A stretch of 64,000 bases of DNA from Flammeovirga sp. SJP92 (GCF_001583495.1 NZ_LQAQ01000018.1:1-64000), one strand, 5' to 3'; counted from the first letter of the stretch, positions 16,634 through 26,372 are shown. The notes: generated from the letters alone by a model not told the origin. Program-made: numbers and translations.

Positions 16634-16719
16634 CAATAGGTAAAAATCAAACTTCGTTTATCACATTTACTATAAAGCTTATAATCATCCTAAGAATGAC
16701 TGCCTATCTTACAAAAGGA

Positions 16720-19700
16720 TTATTTTCTTATTTCAATACGTTTCATGTAATCCTTTTCTTTATTAAAAATACGAATATAGTAGAATCCATTCCTTAACCC
16801 ATTAAGGTTTAAAGATAGATTATTGTCTAATTCAACATTTTCAAGCCTTTTCACTTCCTCACCCTGTTCGTTGATAATTAAAATACTATACAATTCTAAT
16901 CTATTACTATTTTTTATAACTCCGACATCATTTGTTTCTAAAGATGAATTCATTGTCATTAATTGTAGAGGCTGAATATTTTCTTCAGCTTGAAGTGGTG
17001 CAATGTTTAATTCTGTTGAACTTGGAACTGGGTATAATGAGAATGGGAATCCTCCTCCACCGCCTCCTGAACAACTAGAGACATTAATAAAGAAAAACAT
17101 ATAATTAGATCCTCCGCAGTCATTAATTACATTAACTCTAAATCTCATCTTACCAATTCTATTTGGAATTAAATAAATTTTAGTTCCTGATATATAATAT
17201 GCAAAATCAACACTAGTAGGTTCTTTCGTTAATACAATGTTTGGACTAGAGGTCCCCTGTAAACCTGTCAATTCAATCACATTTTCAAAATTACCTGAAC
17301 TAGTACGACACATATTGAAGGGAGGCATTTCTTGTACACTTATATTATGAGTGTTCGTTGTTACTCTTTTATCAACAACAAATGTCCAATTGAAATTTCC
17401 AGTATGATATGGTCCTGAGATTGTACATCTAATTATTGCAAATACATCATCATCTTTAACATTTGAAACACTTGCAGACTTTAGATTTGAATTACTTACA
17501 GTCGCAGATTCTACATTCAAAACTTCCCACTTATAAGATAATTGCAGACCTGCAGGAGACGGTTTAGATAAAGATAAACTTGTTCCATCAGCGATGCAAC
17601 TTGAAGAATTAATTGATAATCCAGATGTAAAACTAGCAAATTTTGAATAGTCAGCTGACTCCTGTTGATTACTTATTTCTGTCCATATAAAATCACCAGC
17701 TGCTTGAGTAAAACGAGTATGCATCTGATTACCTAACGGTTCAGTATAAATATTATCAAAATCTATAAATGCTAAATCATTCTGAACATTATATGTTTTC
17801 TTCAATTGAGCTTCAGTATATTTCCCATTATTTGCTGGAGTAATATTTAATGCACTCACTTGTGGTATAAAACAGAAATTATTAAGATTTTCATTAACGT
17901 TTATACATCCAAAATCAAGCTCATCAACTTTTTCATTTAAGTTAGGAACACCTCCAAATCCCTCTCCGATTAAACCTCCATGTGCACTATCCCATGGCAA
18001 TTCTCCATTTTCAGAAGTATATTCAATATCTTGATTATAAATGGTCTTTTCCCAAATAAGTAAAACCTTTACTTTAAAATTGATATTGAAGTCAGTAATT
18101 TGTTTAGATTGGGAAGACAAGGCTTTCAAGTTTAAACTAATCGATCCTTTTGAGCTTATGAATACTCCAAGAACCTTTAAAAAGAAAGACGCAACAGCAT
18201 TATCTACCAAATCACTTGCCTTACAAGATGCTGAAATATCAATTAAGTCAGAACCAGGATAAATTCCATTCCAACCATTTCCTAAAGAGCGGTTTGCACT
18301 ATTACTAAGTGCAACAACCCTACAATTTTGAGGTCTGCCAGCACCATGATACTCATTCATAAATGCCTCATGCATGCTATTATCCTTCGTAACTATAACT
18401 GATTCTGCATTCACATAATTAATAAGCATCTGTCTTGCTGAATTACTAAAAAGCATTTCTTGATATTGCCTTAAACTATGGAATGGATTATCACCATAAA
18501 CTTCAAAAGCTCTCTGAGTTAAAGCAATCAGTGACAAAGGAACATTTGCTCCGCGATGCGGAGAGTCCATTGTCATGAATAATCTTGTATCATGATTTAC
18601 ACCAGCTAGTTCCATAGATCTCAAAGCAAAATTAGCAACTAAACCTCCCATACTTATTCCCATTACAACGTTGGGTTCATTACCTACTTTCTGATCATTG
18701 ACCCATTCAATCACCCTTTGAGCTAATAATGCATTATTCTGAATAAAGTCACCTGCATTAAGGTAATCCACAAAAATAATATCATACCCATCATCAAATA
18801 AATTATCATTTAAGCTAGTTGGTAAAGTTCCTACTTGCATTGGTCCTTCAGGATTATTATCATCTAACCATGTTTCAACAAAATCATCACCATATTCCAT
18901 ACCTTCTAAACCATACCCTCCAAATACAATAAAAGGCTTATCTATTTGATCCCCATCTCGAAAAACACGAATTCGGCCTTGTGCTCGTGCATTAGAAAGT
19001 CCAAATGTTGTTCTAGCAGTAAGAATAGTTTCTAAATCTACATTTCCAATTGTATACCTACAATTAGAACAAGTTTTACTTACAACGTATGTTTTCCCCT
19101 GCGTTTCATAGGTTTTAATCTGGCCTGAAACATTGTATTTCACTCTTAACTTCCATGTTTTTGAACCTGTAGTAGCATAAGAGAATGTTTTTGTACTTCC
19201 CAAAGTTACTCTTTGGTAACCTAAACCATTTCCCGCATCAAATTCTATTGAAGAGAGGGTTCCTGCATGATTAGAGAAAAAATAATCATTAGTAATTTTA
19301 ATTTTCAACTCTCCTCGATATACCTTTTGTTGAGGTAAATAAGCAGAAAAGAAATACTTTTCTTCAAAAGGATTGAGGTTTGAAGAATAATTATCCACCA
19401 ACTGTTCATTTTGATAGAGATAGTAATTATTACTTGCCGCAGTAGATGAAATTTGATTATATCTCACTAAACTGATCGGCAAATGAGCAACTTTTTCATC
19501 TATTAATTGATTCTGAATATCTCTTAAGACATTTGTTGCATCATAATAGTTATTATGTTTATTCGTTAACCTAGCTGAAAGCCATCCTCTATTAAGGACT
19601 TCCCATGTATATTCGTCCATAAAGGTCGAACTTGATAACTTTCCATTATAAGGTTCTGGATCTATCAAGAACAAACCTTGATTCTTTAGAAAACCTGTTG

Positions 19701-19827
19701 TGGCTTTCGTTTTATTAATGTTTGCATAAATTTCCTTGACTTCTTTCTCCAAGTCTACAGATTGTCCAAAAATGTTTGTAGATAGAAAGAATAAAAAAAA
19801 TAAAGGAATGAGATTTAAAAATTTCAT
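16720..19827 (-). CDS. secreted alpha/beta hydrolase with type IX secretion C-terminal domain
   Basis: A 1035-residue protein with a signal peptide (residues 1-21). An N-terminal beta-rich region of about 260 residues is followed by an alpha/beta hydrolase core. KPFIVFGGYGLEG marks its oxyanion side, GISMGG places the nucleophile Ser at 392, and SPHRGANVPLSLIAL lies just after. This looks like a lipase/PGAP1-type esterase. Immunoglobulin-like regions follow. The last 110 residues (from FPFSLYPVPSSTELNI to the end YYIRIFNKEKDYMKRIEIRK) are a type A T9SS sorting domain with an insert of about 35 residues. It should cross the outer membrane through the Por machinery and be anchored or released. 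It shares an operon with the lipoprotein two bases upstream. Confidence 0.83.
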   Translation of the reverse strand: MKFLNLIPLFFLFFLSTNIFGQSVDLEKEVKEIYANINKTKATTGFLKNQGLFLIDPEPYNGKLSSSTFMDEYTWEVLNRGWLSARLTNKHNNYYDATNVLRDIQNQLIDEKVAHLPISLVRYNQISSTAASNNYYLYQNEQLVDNYSSNLNPFEEKYFFSAYLPQQKVYRGELKIKITNDYFFSNHAGTLSSIEFDAGNGLGYQRVTLGSTKTFSYATTGSKTWKLRVKYNVSGQIKTYETQGKTYVVSKTCSNCRYTIGNVDLETILTARTTFGLSNARAQGRIRVFRDGDQIDKPFIVFGGYGLEGMEYGDDFVETWLDDNNPEGPMQVGTLPTSLNDNLFDDGYDIIFVDYLNAGDFIQNNALLAQRVIEWVNDQKVGNEPNVVMGISMGGLVANFALRSMELAGVNHDTRLFMTMDSPHRGANVPLSLIALTQRAFEVYGDNPFHSLRQYQEMLFSNSARQMLINYVNAESVIVTKDNSMHEAFMNEYHGAGRPQNCRVVALSNSANRSLGNGWNGIYPGSDLIDISASCKASDLVDNAVASFFLKVLGVFISSKGSISLNLKALSSQSKQITDFNINFKVKVLLIWEKTIYNQDIEYTSENGELPWDSAHGGLIGEGFGGVPNLNEKVDELDFGCINVNENLNNFCFIPQVSALNITPANNGKYTEAQLKKTYNVQNDLAFIDFDNIYTEPLGNQMHTRFTQAAGDFIWTEISNQQESADYSKFASFTSGLSINSSSCIADGTSLSLSKPSPAGLQLSYKWEVLNVESATVSNSNLKSASVSNVKDDDVFAIIRCTISGPYHTGNFNWTFVVDKRVTTNTHNISVQEMPPFNMCRTSSGNFENVIELTGLQGTSSPNIVLTKEPTSVDFAYYISGTKIYLIPNRIGKMRFRVNVINDCGGSNYMFFFINVSSCSGGGGGGFPFSLYPVPSSTELNIAPLQAEENIQPLQLMTMNSSLETNDVGVIKNSNRLELYSILIINEQGEEVKRLENVELDNNLSLNLNGLRNGFYYIRIFNKEKDYMKRIEIRK

Positions 19828-19829
19828 AA

Positions 19830-20411
19830 TTAGTTTAAATTAATATCGTGTCTATTTGTCAAATCGAATCTACCCTCTGTAACGGACAAGAGGGTATCTT
19901 TAATAGTCGCTTCATATAGCTTCATAGAGAATTCTCCTGCTACTACTTTATCATCAAATCGATGAAAAATCATTTCAACTTCTTTAGCGAAGTACATATA
20001 ATCTTTCCGGTTATCATTGCCATATACACTGCCATCTGAAGAATAAAAAGAATATTTCCTAAAGTCATCTCCAAATTCCAAAACATCTGTTTTGACTGTA
20101 AAATAAGATCCAACAATAACCTCATCTTTAGGGATAAAAAGGTGAATATTTTCACTGTCATTTCCATAACACCATATTACAATGACAGAATCTCCTTGTT
20201 CATAAAAATAAAACCCAGATGATGAAAAAAAGCCACGATCGTTTGCTCTTAAAAAAAGTTCTTTACCAACCATACACCCAAATGTATTTTTACCTGTTTG
20301 AGTTAAAGGTGGCAATTTTGTTCGGTCTGCTTCATTGAATTGATTATAATTTGAGCAGCTAATTAATTGAATGATACACAAATAATTGAGTAACCAAGAT
20401 TTAATCTTCAT
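19830..20411 (-). CDS. lipoprotein, DUF6252-like
   Basis: A 193-residue lipoprotein with signal MKIKSWLLNYLCIIQLISC. The mature start, LPPLTQTGKNTFGCMVGKELF, is the phrase that opens a Bacteroidota family of small extracytoplasmic beta proteins (DUF6252). The C-terminal GEFSMKLYEA and VTEGRFDLTNRHD also fit. Function is unknown. The stop is two bases from the start of the T9SS-exported hydrolase, so the two are translated from one transcript and may work together at the cell surface. Confidence 0.72.
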   Translation of the reverse strand: MKIKSWLLNYLCIIQLISCSNYNQFNEADRTKLPPLTQTGKNTFGCMVGKELFLRANDRGFFSSSGFYFYEQGDSVIVIWCYGNDSENIHLFIPKDEVIVGSYFTVKTDVLEFGDDFRKYSFYSSDGSVYGNDNRKDYMYFAKEVEMIFHRFDDKVVAGEFSMKLYEATIKDTLLSVTEGRFDLTNRHDINLN

Positions 20412-20815
20412 AGTAACAAAAAAAATGAGATAACGAAGTTTGTATACATTAGTCTCTGTGTGTTATGTTTTGTAACCACCTCAAGCCGTTAATGTATCCT
20501 AATGAGATGCATTTATTTTAATACATATAATTTTGGAGGAATACGACTAGATTTTTCTCACGTAATTAATTATAAGGAGTGGTTATTAATACTTTCAACT
20601 AAGTAGTACATATCTATAGTTATTTTCGTATTAAAAGTGTAGTATATAAACTAACTTATTAAAATGAATAATTAAAAATGTTCATAAATTCTCTCAATTA
20701 TTATATAAACTTATTAAACAAAAATATGGTAATTTAATTTCAAATTCAGCTCAAAATTAATTAATATTACTGTATACTATTTATTAAAATATCAACCCTA
20801 TTCCCTTATTAAAAT
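20412..20815. other. AT-rich divergent intergenic region with no gene
   Basis: About 400 bases between the leftward lipoprotein and the rightward small ORF. I see only very AT-rich DNA, no strong inverted repeats, no RNA gene and no exact TAnnTTTG box in a useful position. It presumably contains promoters for both directions. Confidence 0.5.
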
Positions 20816-21061
20816 ATGAATGAAATTGAACAAATTGTTCTAAATGCAATCAAAAAAGATAAAGACTATTTAAATGCTTTAAGAAAGCAATTGAAAGACA
20901 CTAACCCCTTCACTGTAGCTGTAAAAATGCAAGATGATTTAAAAGATGTAGACAAACATAGAATGCTCTATGATACCATTTTAGATCAAGTAGATCTTTA
21001 TAAAATCGCCAATTCATTAAACCAGAAAAGACCTTACAACAAGAAAGGTGTAAAGGAATAA
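20816..21061 (+). CDS. small hypothetical protein (81 residues)
   Basis: An 81-residue, highly charged, helical cytoplasmic protein beginning MNEIEQIVLNAIKKDKDYLNAL and ending KRPYNKKGVKE. There is no signal peptide and no recognised motif. The repeated acidic/basic helices suggest a small helical bundle. It precedes the amylase gene by 49 bases on the same strand. The frame is a plausible but unproven gene. Confidence 0.5.
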   Translation: MNEIEQIVLNAIKKDKDYLNALRKQLKDTNPFTVAVKMQDDLKDVDKHRMLYDTILDQVDLYKIANSLNQKRPYNKKGVKE

Positions 21062-21110
21062 ATACTGAAGATTATACTTGCTGTTTTATTTATTAATTCC
21101 TTTTCCTTAA

Positions 21111-22973
21111 ATGAAAATGATCAAAAAAATTACTGTTATAGGAGCACTTCTATCACTACTCATCGCAGGTTGCTCCACATCACACGACAAAGAAGAAAAG
21201 AAAGTGAAAAAATTATTGGCGGAGTCACAATCCACTGAAAAAATAGAAGACCACAAAATCATCATCTATCAAATGATGACCCGCCTTTTTGGTAATACAA
21301 ATAATACGAATAAACCTTGGGGTACTCTTACCGAAAATGGTGTTGGTAAATTTAATGATATCAATGATGCTGCTTTACAAGGAATCAAAGATCTAGGCAC
21401 AACTCACGTTTGGTACACAGGGGTGATCGAACATGCTGTGATCACAGACTACAGAAAATTCGGTATTCCTTTAGATGATGCTGACGTGGTTAAAGGCCGT
21501 GCTGGCTCTCCGTATGCCATCAAGGATTATTATGATGTCAACCCTGATTTGGCGGTCAATGTAGATCAAAGAGTGGAAGAATTTGAAGCTTTGATTAAGA
21601 GAACCCACGACAATGGGCTGAAAGTGATCATTGACTTTGTACCGAATCACGTGGCTAGAAAATACCATTCTGATAAAAAACCGAAAGGAGTGGAAGATTT
21701 TGGTGCTTCAGACAATGTAAAACAAGGTTTTGATGCTAATAATAACTTCTATTATATCCCTGGTAAACCATTTGAGGTTCCTGAAGGATACAACCCTTTG
21801 GGAGGTGATAAATTCCCCACTTCTGATGGAAAATTCAAGGAAATTCCTGCTAAGGTATCTGGAAATGGCGCTGTGACCTATGCCCCAACTGTCAATGACT
21901 GGTTTGAAACTGTTCGTTTAAATTATGGTGTGAATCATATTTCTGGAAATGGTGAAAAAGTGTTTGATATCAATGGAGATGTTCCTTCTACTTGGAAAAA
22001 AACTTTAGCTGTTTTGACCTACTGGACAAAGAAAGGCGTAGATGGATTTAGATGTGACATGGCTGAAATGGTCCCTGTAGAATACTGGAATTGGATGATT
22101 CCTCAGATCAAAAAAATCAATCCTAATATCCGCTTTATTGCTGAAGTCTATAACCCGACTGAATACAAAAATTATATCTTCAATGGTAAGTTTGATTATT
22201 TGTATGACAAAGTGGGGGTATATGATTCATTGAGAGCTGTGATGGAAGATAGACCTGGTTCTTCATTGTCTCATCTTACTAAGGTATGGAAAGACATGGA
22301 CGGATTCAATAACCATATGCTTCGTTTCTTGGAAAATCATGATGAGCAGAGAATTGCTTCTAAAGAATTTGCCAATGACCCTGCATTGGGTGTTCCTGGC
22401 ATGGCTGTGAGTGCTGCATTAGGCAGTGGTCCAGTAATGGTTTATTTCGGTCAGGAAGTGGGTGAGCCTGCTATTGGCGAATCAGGTTTCAGTGGCGATG
22501 ATGGTAGATCGACTATTTTTGATTATTGGGGAATTCCTGAACATCAGAAATGGGTGAATGGTCATAAATATGATGGTGAACTTCTAAGCGATCAACAGAA
22601 AACGTTGAGAAATGATTATAAAAATCTCCTAAAAGCGGCAAAGGGTTCTGAAGCTATCCGTAAGGGTCATTTAATAGATTTACAACAGTTTAACCGCACA
22701 AATTCACAGTACAATGTCGACAAGACTTATAGTTTTATCCGCTATACAAATACCGACAAAGTGCTCATTGTAGCCAATTTCGAAAACAAAGACATTACAA
22801 CTGAGGTGATTATTCCAAATGAAGTATTGACTTTAATTGGCATCAAAGAAAGTAAAATCAGTGCTAAGGATTTGATTTCTGGTGATACAATTGACATTGA
22901 TTTTGACAAGGCAAATGAAAGAGGATTAAGTATTCCAATTAAAAAATATGGTGCTTTGTATCTTTCATTTTAA
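21111..22973 (+). CDS. GH13 alpha-amylase family lipoprotein
   Basis: A 620-residue lipoprotein (lipobox ending LLIAGC, Cys 21) with a GH13 TIM barrel. Conserved regions are VIIDFVPNHV (region I), GFRCDMAEM with the nucleophile Asp at 316 (II), FIAEVYN with the acid/base Glu at 345 (III) and FLENHDEQR with Asp at 411 (IV). A beta-sandwich C-domain follows. It hydrolyses alpha-1,4-glucans at the outer face of the cell envelope. The substrate channel has a long insert around 225-290, so the exact specificity is open. The nearest susCD pair lies far away at 38.6 kb and is not obviously linked. Confidence 0.93.
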   Translation: MKMIKKITVIGALLSLLIAGCSTSHDKEEKKVKKLLAESQSTEKIEDHKIIIYQMMTRLFGNTNNTNKPWGTLTENGVGKFNDINDAALQGIKDLGTTHVWYTGVIEHAVITDYRKFGIPLDDADVVKGRAGSPYAIKDYYDVNPDLAVNVDQRVEEFEALIKRTHDNGLKVIIDFVPNHVARKYHSDKKPKGVEDFGASDNVKQGFDANNNFYYIPGKPFEVPEGYNPLGGDKFPTSDGKFKEIPAKVSGNGAVTYAPTVNDWFETVRLNYGVNHISGNGEKVFDINGDVPSTWKKTLAVLTYWTKKGVDGFRCDMAEMVPVEYWNWMIPQIKKINPNIRFIAEVYNPTEYKNYIFNGKFDYLYDKVGVYDSLRAVMEDRPGSSLSHLTKVWKDMDGFNNHMLRFLENHDEQRIASKEFANDPALGVPGMAVSAALGSGPVMVYFGQEVGEPAIGESGFSGDDGRSTIFDYWGIPEHQKWVNGHKYDGELLSDQQKTLRNDYKNLLKAAKGSEAIRKGHLIDLQQFNRTNSQYNVDKTYSFIRYTNTDKVLIVANFENKDITTEVIIPNEVLTLIGIKESKISAKDLISGDTIDIDFDKANERGLSIPIKKYGALYLSF

Positions 22974-23067
22974 TATCAAATGATATTGTGACCTAAATAC
23001 CTTATCAAGGTAACCACTGATGATATAGGTTAAGTACAATATCATCTTGACATAAGATAAATTCAAA

Positions 23068-23112
23068 AAAAAGGAGTGATTTCTACTTATTTGGTAGATT
23101 TCACTCCTTTTT
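23068..23112 (+). terminator. terminator after the amylase gene
   Basis: AAAAAGGAGTGA and TCACTCCTTTTT form a 12-bp stem, with an inner TCTAC/GTAGA stem; the right arm itself ends in five T residues. Confidence 0.85.
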
Positions 23113-23215
23113 GTATGAAAAATAGTAATGTTTTTTTCATTCTATAGAAAGAGTTTTAATTTTGATTTTCAATTATCACATCGCGTAACTGCGTAACAAT
23201 AAAACTATCTGTTAG

Positions 23216-23803
23216 ATGAAAGTTGCCATTTTAAAATACAATGCGGGGAATGTACAATCTGTGCGTTATGCATTGCAACGTTTAGGGATTGATCCCATCT
23301 TGACAGACAATGCTGAAGAGTTGAAAAGCGCCGACAAGGTGATTTTTCCTGGAGTTGGAGAAGCAAAATCAGCAATGGACTATCTTAAGGCACGTCAATT
23401 AGATCAATTGATCAAAGATTTAAAACAACCTACACTAGGGGTTTGCCTTGGTCTACAGTTAATGTGTAAGCATTCAGAAGAAAGAGACACGGATTGTCTT
23501 GGAATTTTTGATGTAAATGTCAAAAAATTTGAAAGTGAAGCACTGAAAGTTCCTCACATGGGATGGAATAATATCCATGATTTGAAAACACCATTGTATG
23601 ACGGAATCAGCAATGAGGATTATGTGTATTATGTGCATAGTTACTTTGCTGAATTGTGTGAAAATACAATTGCAGTAACTGACTATGTAAATCCTTACAG
23701 TGCGTCATTACATAAAGACAACTTCTACGCCGCACAGTTTCACCCTGAAAAAAGTGGTGATGTTGGGCAAAAAATTATAGAAAACTTTCTAACAAAAATC
23801 TAA
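23216..23803 (+). CDS. hisH: imidazole glycerol phosphate synthase, glutaminase subunit
   Basis: A 195-residue class I glutamine amidotransferase. The nucleophile Cys is at 77 in GVCLGLQLM, and the catalytic His and Glu lie in the C-terminal QFHPEKSGD. HisH supplies ammonia to HisF for the fifth step of histidine synthesis, and KYNAGNVQSV is the characteristic start. hisA follows one base later. The cyclase partner hisF is not in the window, although it usually follows hisA. Confidence 0.94.
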   Translation: MKVAILKYNAGNVQSVRYALQRLGIDPILTDNAEELKSADKVIFPGVGEAKSAMDYLKARQLDQLIKDLKQPTLGVCLGLQLMCKHSEERDTDCLGIFDVNVKKFESEALKVPHMGWNNIHDLKTPLYDGISNEDYVYYVHSYFAELCENTIAVTDYVNPYSASLHKDNFYAAQFHPEKSGDVGQKIIENFLTKI

Positions 23804-23804
23804 T

Positions 23805-24539
23805 ATGTCTACAAAAATAGATATCATTCCAGCTATCGACCTGATTGATGGTAAATGCGTACGTTTATCACAGGGAGATTACAATCAAAAGAAAATTTAT
23901 GCTGATGATCCATTGGTAATCGCAAAACAATTTGAAGATGCGGGAATCAAAAGATTGCACTTGGTAGACTTAGATGGCGCTAAAGCGAAGCAAGTTGTCA
24001 ACTATGGTGTTTTGGAAAGAATCACTAAAAATACTTCTTTGATTGTTGATTTCGGTGGAGGAATTCAGTCAGACGAAGATTTGGTGAAAGTATTTGACCA
24101 TGGTGCTGAAATGGTAACTTGTGGTAGTATTGCAGTAAAAGAGGTAGAGAAATTTACTTCATGGATTACAAAATTCGGAAACGATAGAATCATTTTAGCG
24201 GCAGATGCTAAAAATAAAATGATTGCTGTAAGTGGATGGCAAGAAGATTCTAAACTACCTTTGTTTGAATACTTGAAAGACTATACGGCTAAAGGTATTA
24301 CAAAAGTGCTTTGTACTGACATTTCTAAAGATGGAATGATGCAAGGTCCTAACACTGAGTTGTATGGCGAAATCATGAAAGACTTCCCATATATCGAATT
24401 AATTGCGAGTGGCGGTGTAAGTAAATTTGAAGATTTGATTGCTTTGGAAGAAGCAGGTATTCCTTCTGTAGTAGTTGGAAAAGCCATTTATGAGAATACG
24501 ATCTCAATTGAGGATATATATCAACACATGTCTAAATAG
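23805..24539 (+). CDS. hisA: ProFAR isomerase (phosphoribosylformimino-5-aminoimidazole carboxamide ribotide isomerase)
   Basis: A 244-residue beta/alpha barrel. Catalytic Asp residues lie in IIPAIDLIDGKCVRL and LCTDISKDGM, and the phosphate-binding loops are VDFGGGIQS and IASGGVSKFED. It performs the Amadori rearrangement that feeds the HisH/HisF complex. hisH ends one base upstream. The next gene, a YfiH family enzyme, begins 11 bases downstream, where hisF would be expected. Confidence 0.94.
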   Translation: MSTKIDIIPAIDLIDGKCVRLSQGDYNQKKIYADDPLVIAKQFEDAGIKRLHLVDLDGAKAKQVVNYGVLERITKNTSLIVDFGGGIQSDEDLVKVFDHGAEMVTCGSIAVKEVEKFTSWITKFGNDRIILAADAKNKMIAVSGWQEDSKLPLFEYLKDYTAKGITKVLCTDISKDGMMQGPNTELYGEIMKDFPYIELIASGGVSKFEDLIALEEAGIPSVVVGKAIYENTISIEDIYQHMSK

Positions 24540-24550
24540 ATTGGTAAGAA

Positions 24551-25342
24551 ATGAGCATTGAAACCTTAGTTTTTAAGCAGTTTAGTGAATACAAAGGTCA
24601 GATTGATCATTTCATCACCACAAGAAATGGAGGGGTTAGTGCCCCTCCTTTTGCTTCTTTGAACCTTGGCAATATGCTTCATGATGACCATGAGGCCGTT
24701 CTAAAAAACAGAGCAATTGTCAAAGACGCTTTAGGCTGTCAACGCCTTTTTATTGCCGACCAAAAACACACTAACAAAGTCTACTCCATCACTGAAAATA
24801 ATGTGGAGAAATACCTGAAAATGGAAAACCCATTTCCTGATTCTGATGGTATGTTGACCAATGTAAAAAATATTGGTCTGCTGACTTTAGCAGCTGATTG
24901 TACTCCTATCCTATTATTTGATCCTATAAAAAAAGTGATAGGTGCGGTGCATTCTGGATGGAAAGGAACGGTACTAAAAATTCTGACAAAAGCGGTAGAG
25001 CAGATGGTTTCTGATTTTGATTCTGAGGTAAAAGATATCAAAATCTCTTTCGGTCCATTTATCAAAGAAGCCAACTATGAAATTGGAAAGGATGTAATCG
25101 TTCAATATGAAGACGCTTTTCCAAACGATATAGATAAAATTCTATTACCCCACCCCAACCCTGAAAAAGCCTACCTTAATATCACAGAAGCTCAAAAATC
25201 ACAATGCAGAACTTTAGGCATTCTTGAGGAAAACATTGAATTCCTTCCTTTCGACACCTATACAGATGAACGGTTCTTCTCTGCAAGAAAAGCATCTCCT
25301 GGGCAAACGGGAAGGTTTGGTGGAGCGATTGTACTTCGATAA
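24551..25342 (+). CDS. pgeF: YfiH/LACC1-type purine nucleoside phosphorylase (formerly polyphenol oxidase)
   Basis: A 263-residue protein of the PF02578 family. The metal ligands are the family's His, Cys and His, seen in DQKHTNKVY, AADCTPILLFDP and AVHSGWKGT. NLGNMLHDDHEAV near the start is also typical. Members act as promiscuous purine nucleoside phosphorylases, adenosine deaminases and MTA phosphorylases, and in some bacteria remove mis-incorporated L-Ser from UDP-MurNAc. It is translated close behind hisA and is followed by the repeat island. Confidence 0.9.
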   Translation: MSIETLVFKQFSEYKGQIDHFITTRNGGVSAPPFASLNLGNMLHDDHEAVLKNRAIVKDALGCQRLFIADQKHTNKVYSITENNVEKYLKMENPFPDSDGMLTNVKNIGLLTLAADCTPILLFDPIKKVIGAVHSGWKGTVLKILTKAVEQMVSDFDSEVKDIKISFGPFIKEANYEIGKDVIVQYEDAFPNDIDKILLPHPNPEKAYLNITEAQKSQCRTLGILEENIEFLPFDTYTDERFFSARKASPGQTGRFGGAIVLR

Positions 25343-25360
25343 GTTTGTAATAAAAAAAAA

Positions 25361-25384
25361 CAACTCAGTAATAGCGCCCAAATT
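25361..25384. repeat. left flanking near-duplicate of the metZ terminator loop
   Basis: CAACTCAGTAATAGCGCCCA plus AATT matches 22 of 24 bases of 27947-27970, in the same orientation. The copies bracket the repeat island. The right copy is the loop and part of a working terminator; the left copy has lost pairing. Confidence 0.65.
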
Positions 25385-25401
25385 TATATTCTAATCCCCA
25401 A

Positions 25402-25609
25402 CTGGCGCAAGTGTTAAGCCGGAGGCGTCACTTGTGTCTATATTTGGAAGGAGTCTGTTGACTCCCTACACCACAAATTAATGGTCAATATTTACTGATG
25501 AAATGGTTTGTGGAATTTGTAATTCGATTCTGAATATTTTTGACGCTATTGGTTTGGAAGTCTAGAGACTTATCCGATTTTTAGATACAAATATCGACTT
25601 AATGCCAGA
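25402..25609. repeat. MITE-like element, copy A (degenerate right end)
   Basis: It starts CTGGCGCAAGTGTTAAGCCG and continues with GGCGTCACTTGTGTCTATA. It contains the internal palindrome GGAGTCTGTTGACTCC and the GGAAGTCTAGAGACT hairpin, and ends CGACTTAATGCCAG. It aligns along its length with copies at 26373 and 27088. The right inverted end is deleted compared with the 27088 copy. Confidence 0.75.
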
Positions 25610-25703
25610 GCTAGGAGGACTGATTGATTTTTTCGAGACCCGGCTTATTTCAAATCACATTTTAATGTTAATTGTAATTTAAGTTATAAACTTATTCAAT
25701 TCG

Positions 25704-25745
25704 ACAGGCCTAAGTAACGCCCTACAGCTTATTACTTGGACCTGT
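25704..25745. repeat. terminal palindrome of repeat unit A, overlapping the gene at 25722
   Basis: ACAGG...AAGTA and TACTT...CCTGT arms surround ACGCCCTACAGCTTAT. The shared core, GTAACGCC-TA-CGGCTTA-like, recurs at 26960 and 27364. The last codons and stop of the leftward lipoprotein gene lie inside it. Confidence 0.6.
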
Positions 25746-26324
25746 AGGGGATGTTGGTTCCAAAATCAACCATTCCTTTAAAAGTTTTAAGCCATCAACA
25801 ACATTCAATACTTTCTCCTCAGGTGGAATATATAATAGACTAGAATCATAACTATATTTTCTTTCAATAGATAGCAAAACAACCCACTTAGAAGTGTCTT
25901 CGTAATGAGTAACGGCCTCCTTTTTAAAAGGGTAAAACAACTGCAACACATGACACACATTATCCGACACAGGTTTAATTGCTATATCACTTTCATATAT
26001 AGGTTCTTTTTTCTCGAATTGAATAAACTTTAAATAATAATATGGAGGACCAATTTCATAGTCTTCTGAATTAAACAAATCAATTACGTTATTTGGATTG
26101 TGCTTTTTAGAAAAAGTCATTATTTCGTAATCATCTTCATAACTACCCACCCAAATTGAAGGGATTTCTAGAATGTTTTTTTTGGCCCTATTGCCATTGT
26201 TTGACATACTAAGCTTTTCAAATTTATTATCACTATTATTCGCACTACAGGATAATAATAACATTAATAATAAATTAATCACTCTATTTCTTATTAAGAG
26301 AATCAACGTAATCCGTGCTTCCAT
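25722..26324 (-). CDS. lipoprotein within the repeat island, function unknown
   Basis: The open frame begins at 26372, next to repeat copy B, but the ATG at 26324 gives a lipoprotein-type signal (MEARITLILLIRNRVINLLL, then MLLLSC), so I prefer it (200 residues). The mature protein has no domain I recognise; it contains IPSIWVGSYEDDYEIMTF and EIGPPYYYLKFIQFEKKE. The C-terminal codons (TSPTGPSNKL) are encoded inside a palindromic repeat, suggesting that the repeat supplied the end of the reading frame. It is an accessory gene carried between repeats. Confidence 0.55.
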   Translation of the reverse strand: MEARITLILLIRNRVINLLLMLLLSCSANNSDNKFEKLSMSNNGNRAKKNILEIPSIWVGSYEDDYEIMTFSKKHNPNNVIDLFNSEDYEIGPPYYYLKFIQFEKKEPIYESDIAIKPVSDNVCHVLQLFYPFKKEAVTHYEDTSKWVVLLSIERKYSYDSSLLYIPPEEKVLNVVDGLKLLKEWLILEPTSPTGPSNKL

Positions 26325-26372
26325 GATAGGCCTTAAACTCTTCTTGTGAAAATTTATAAACTTTGCTCCCAA

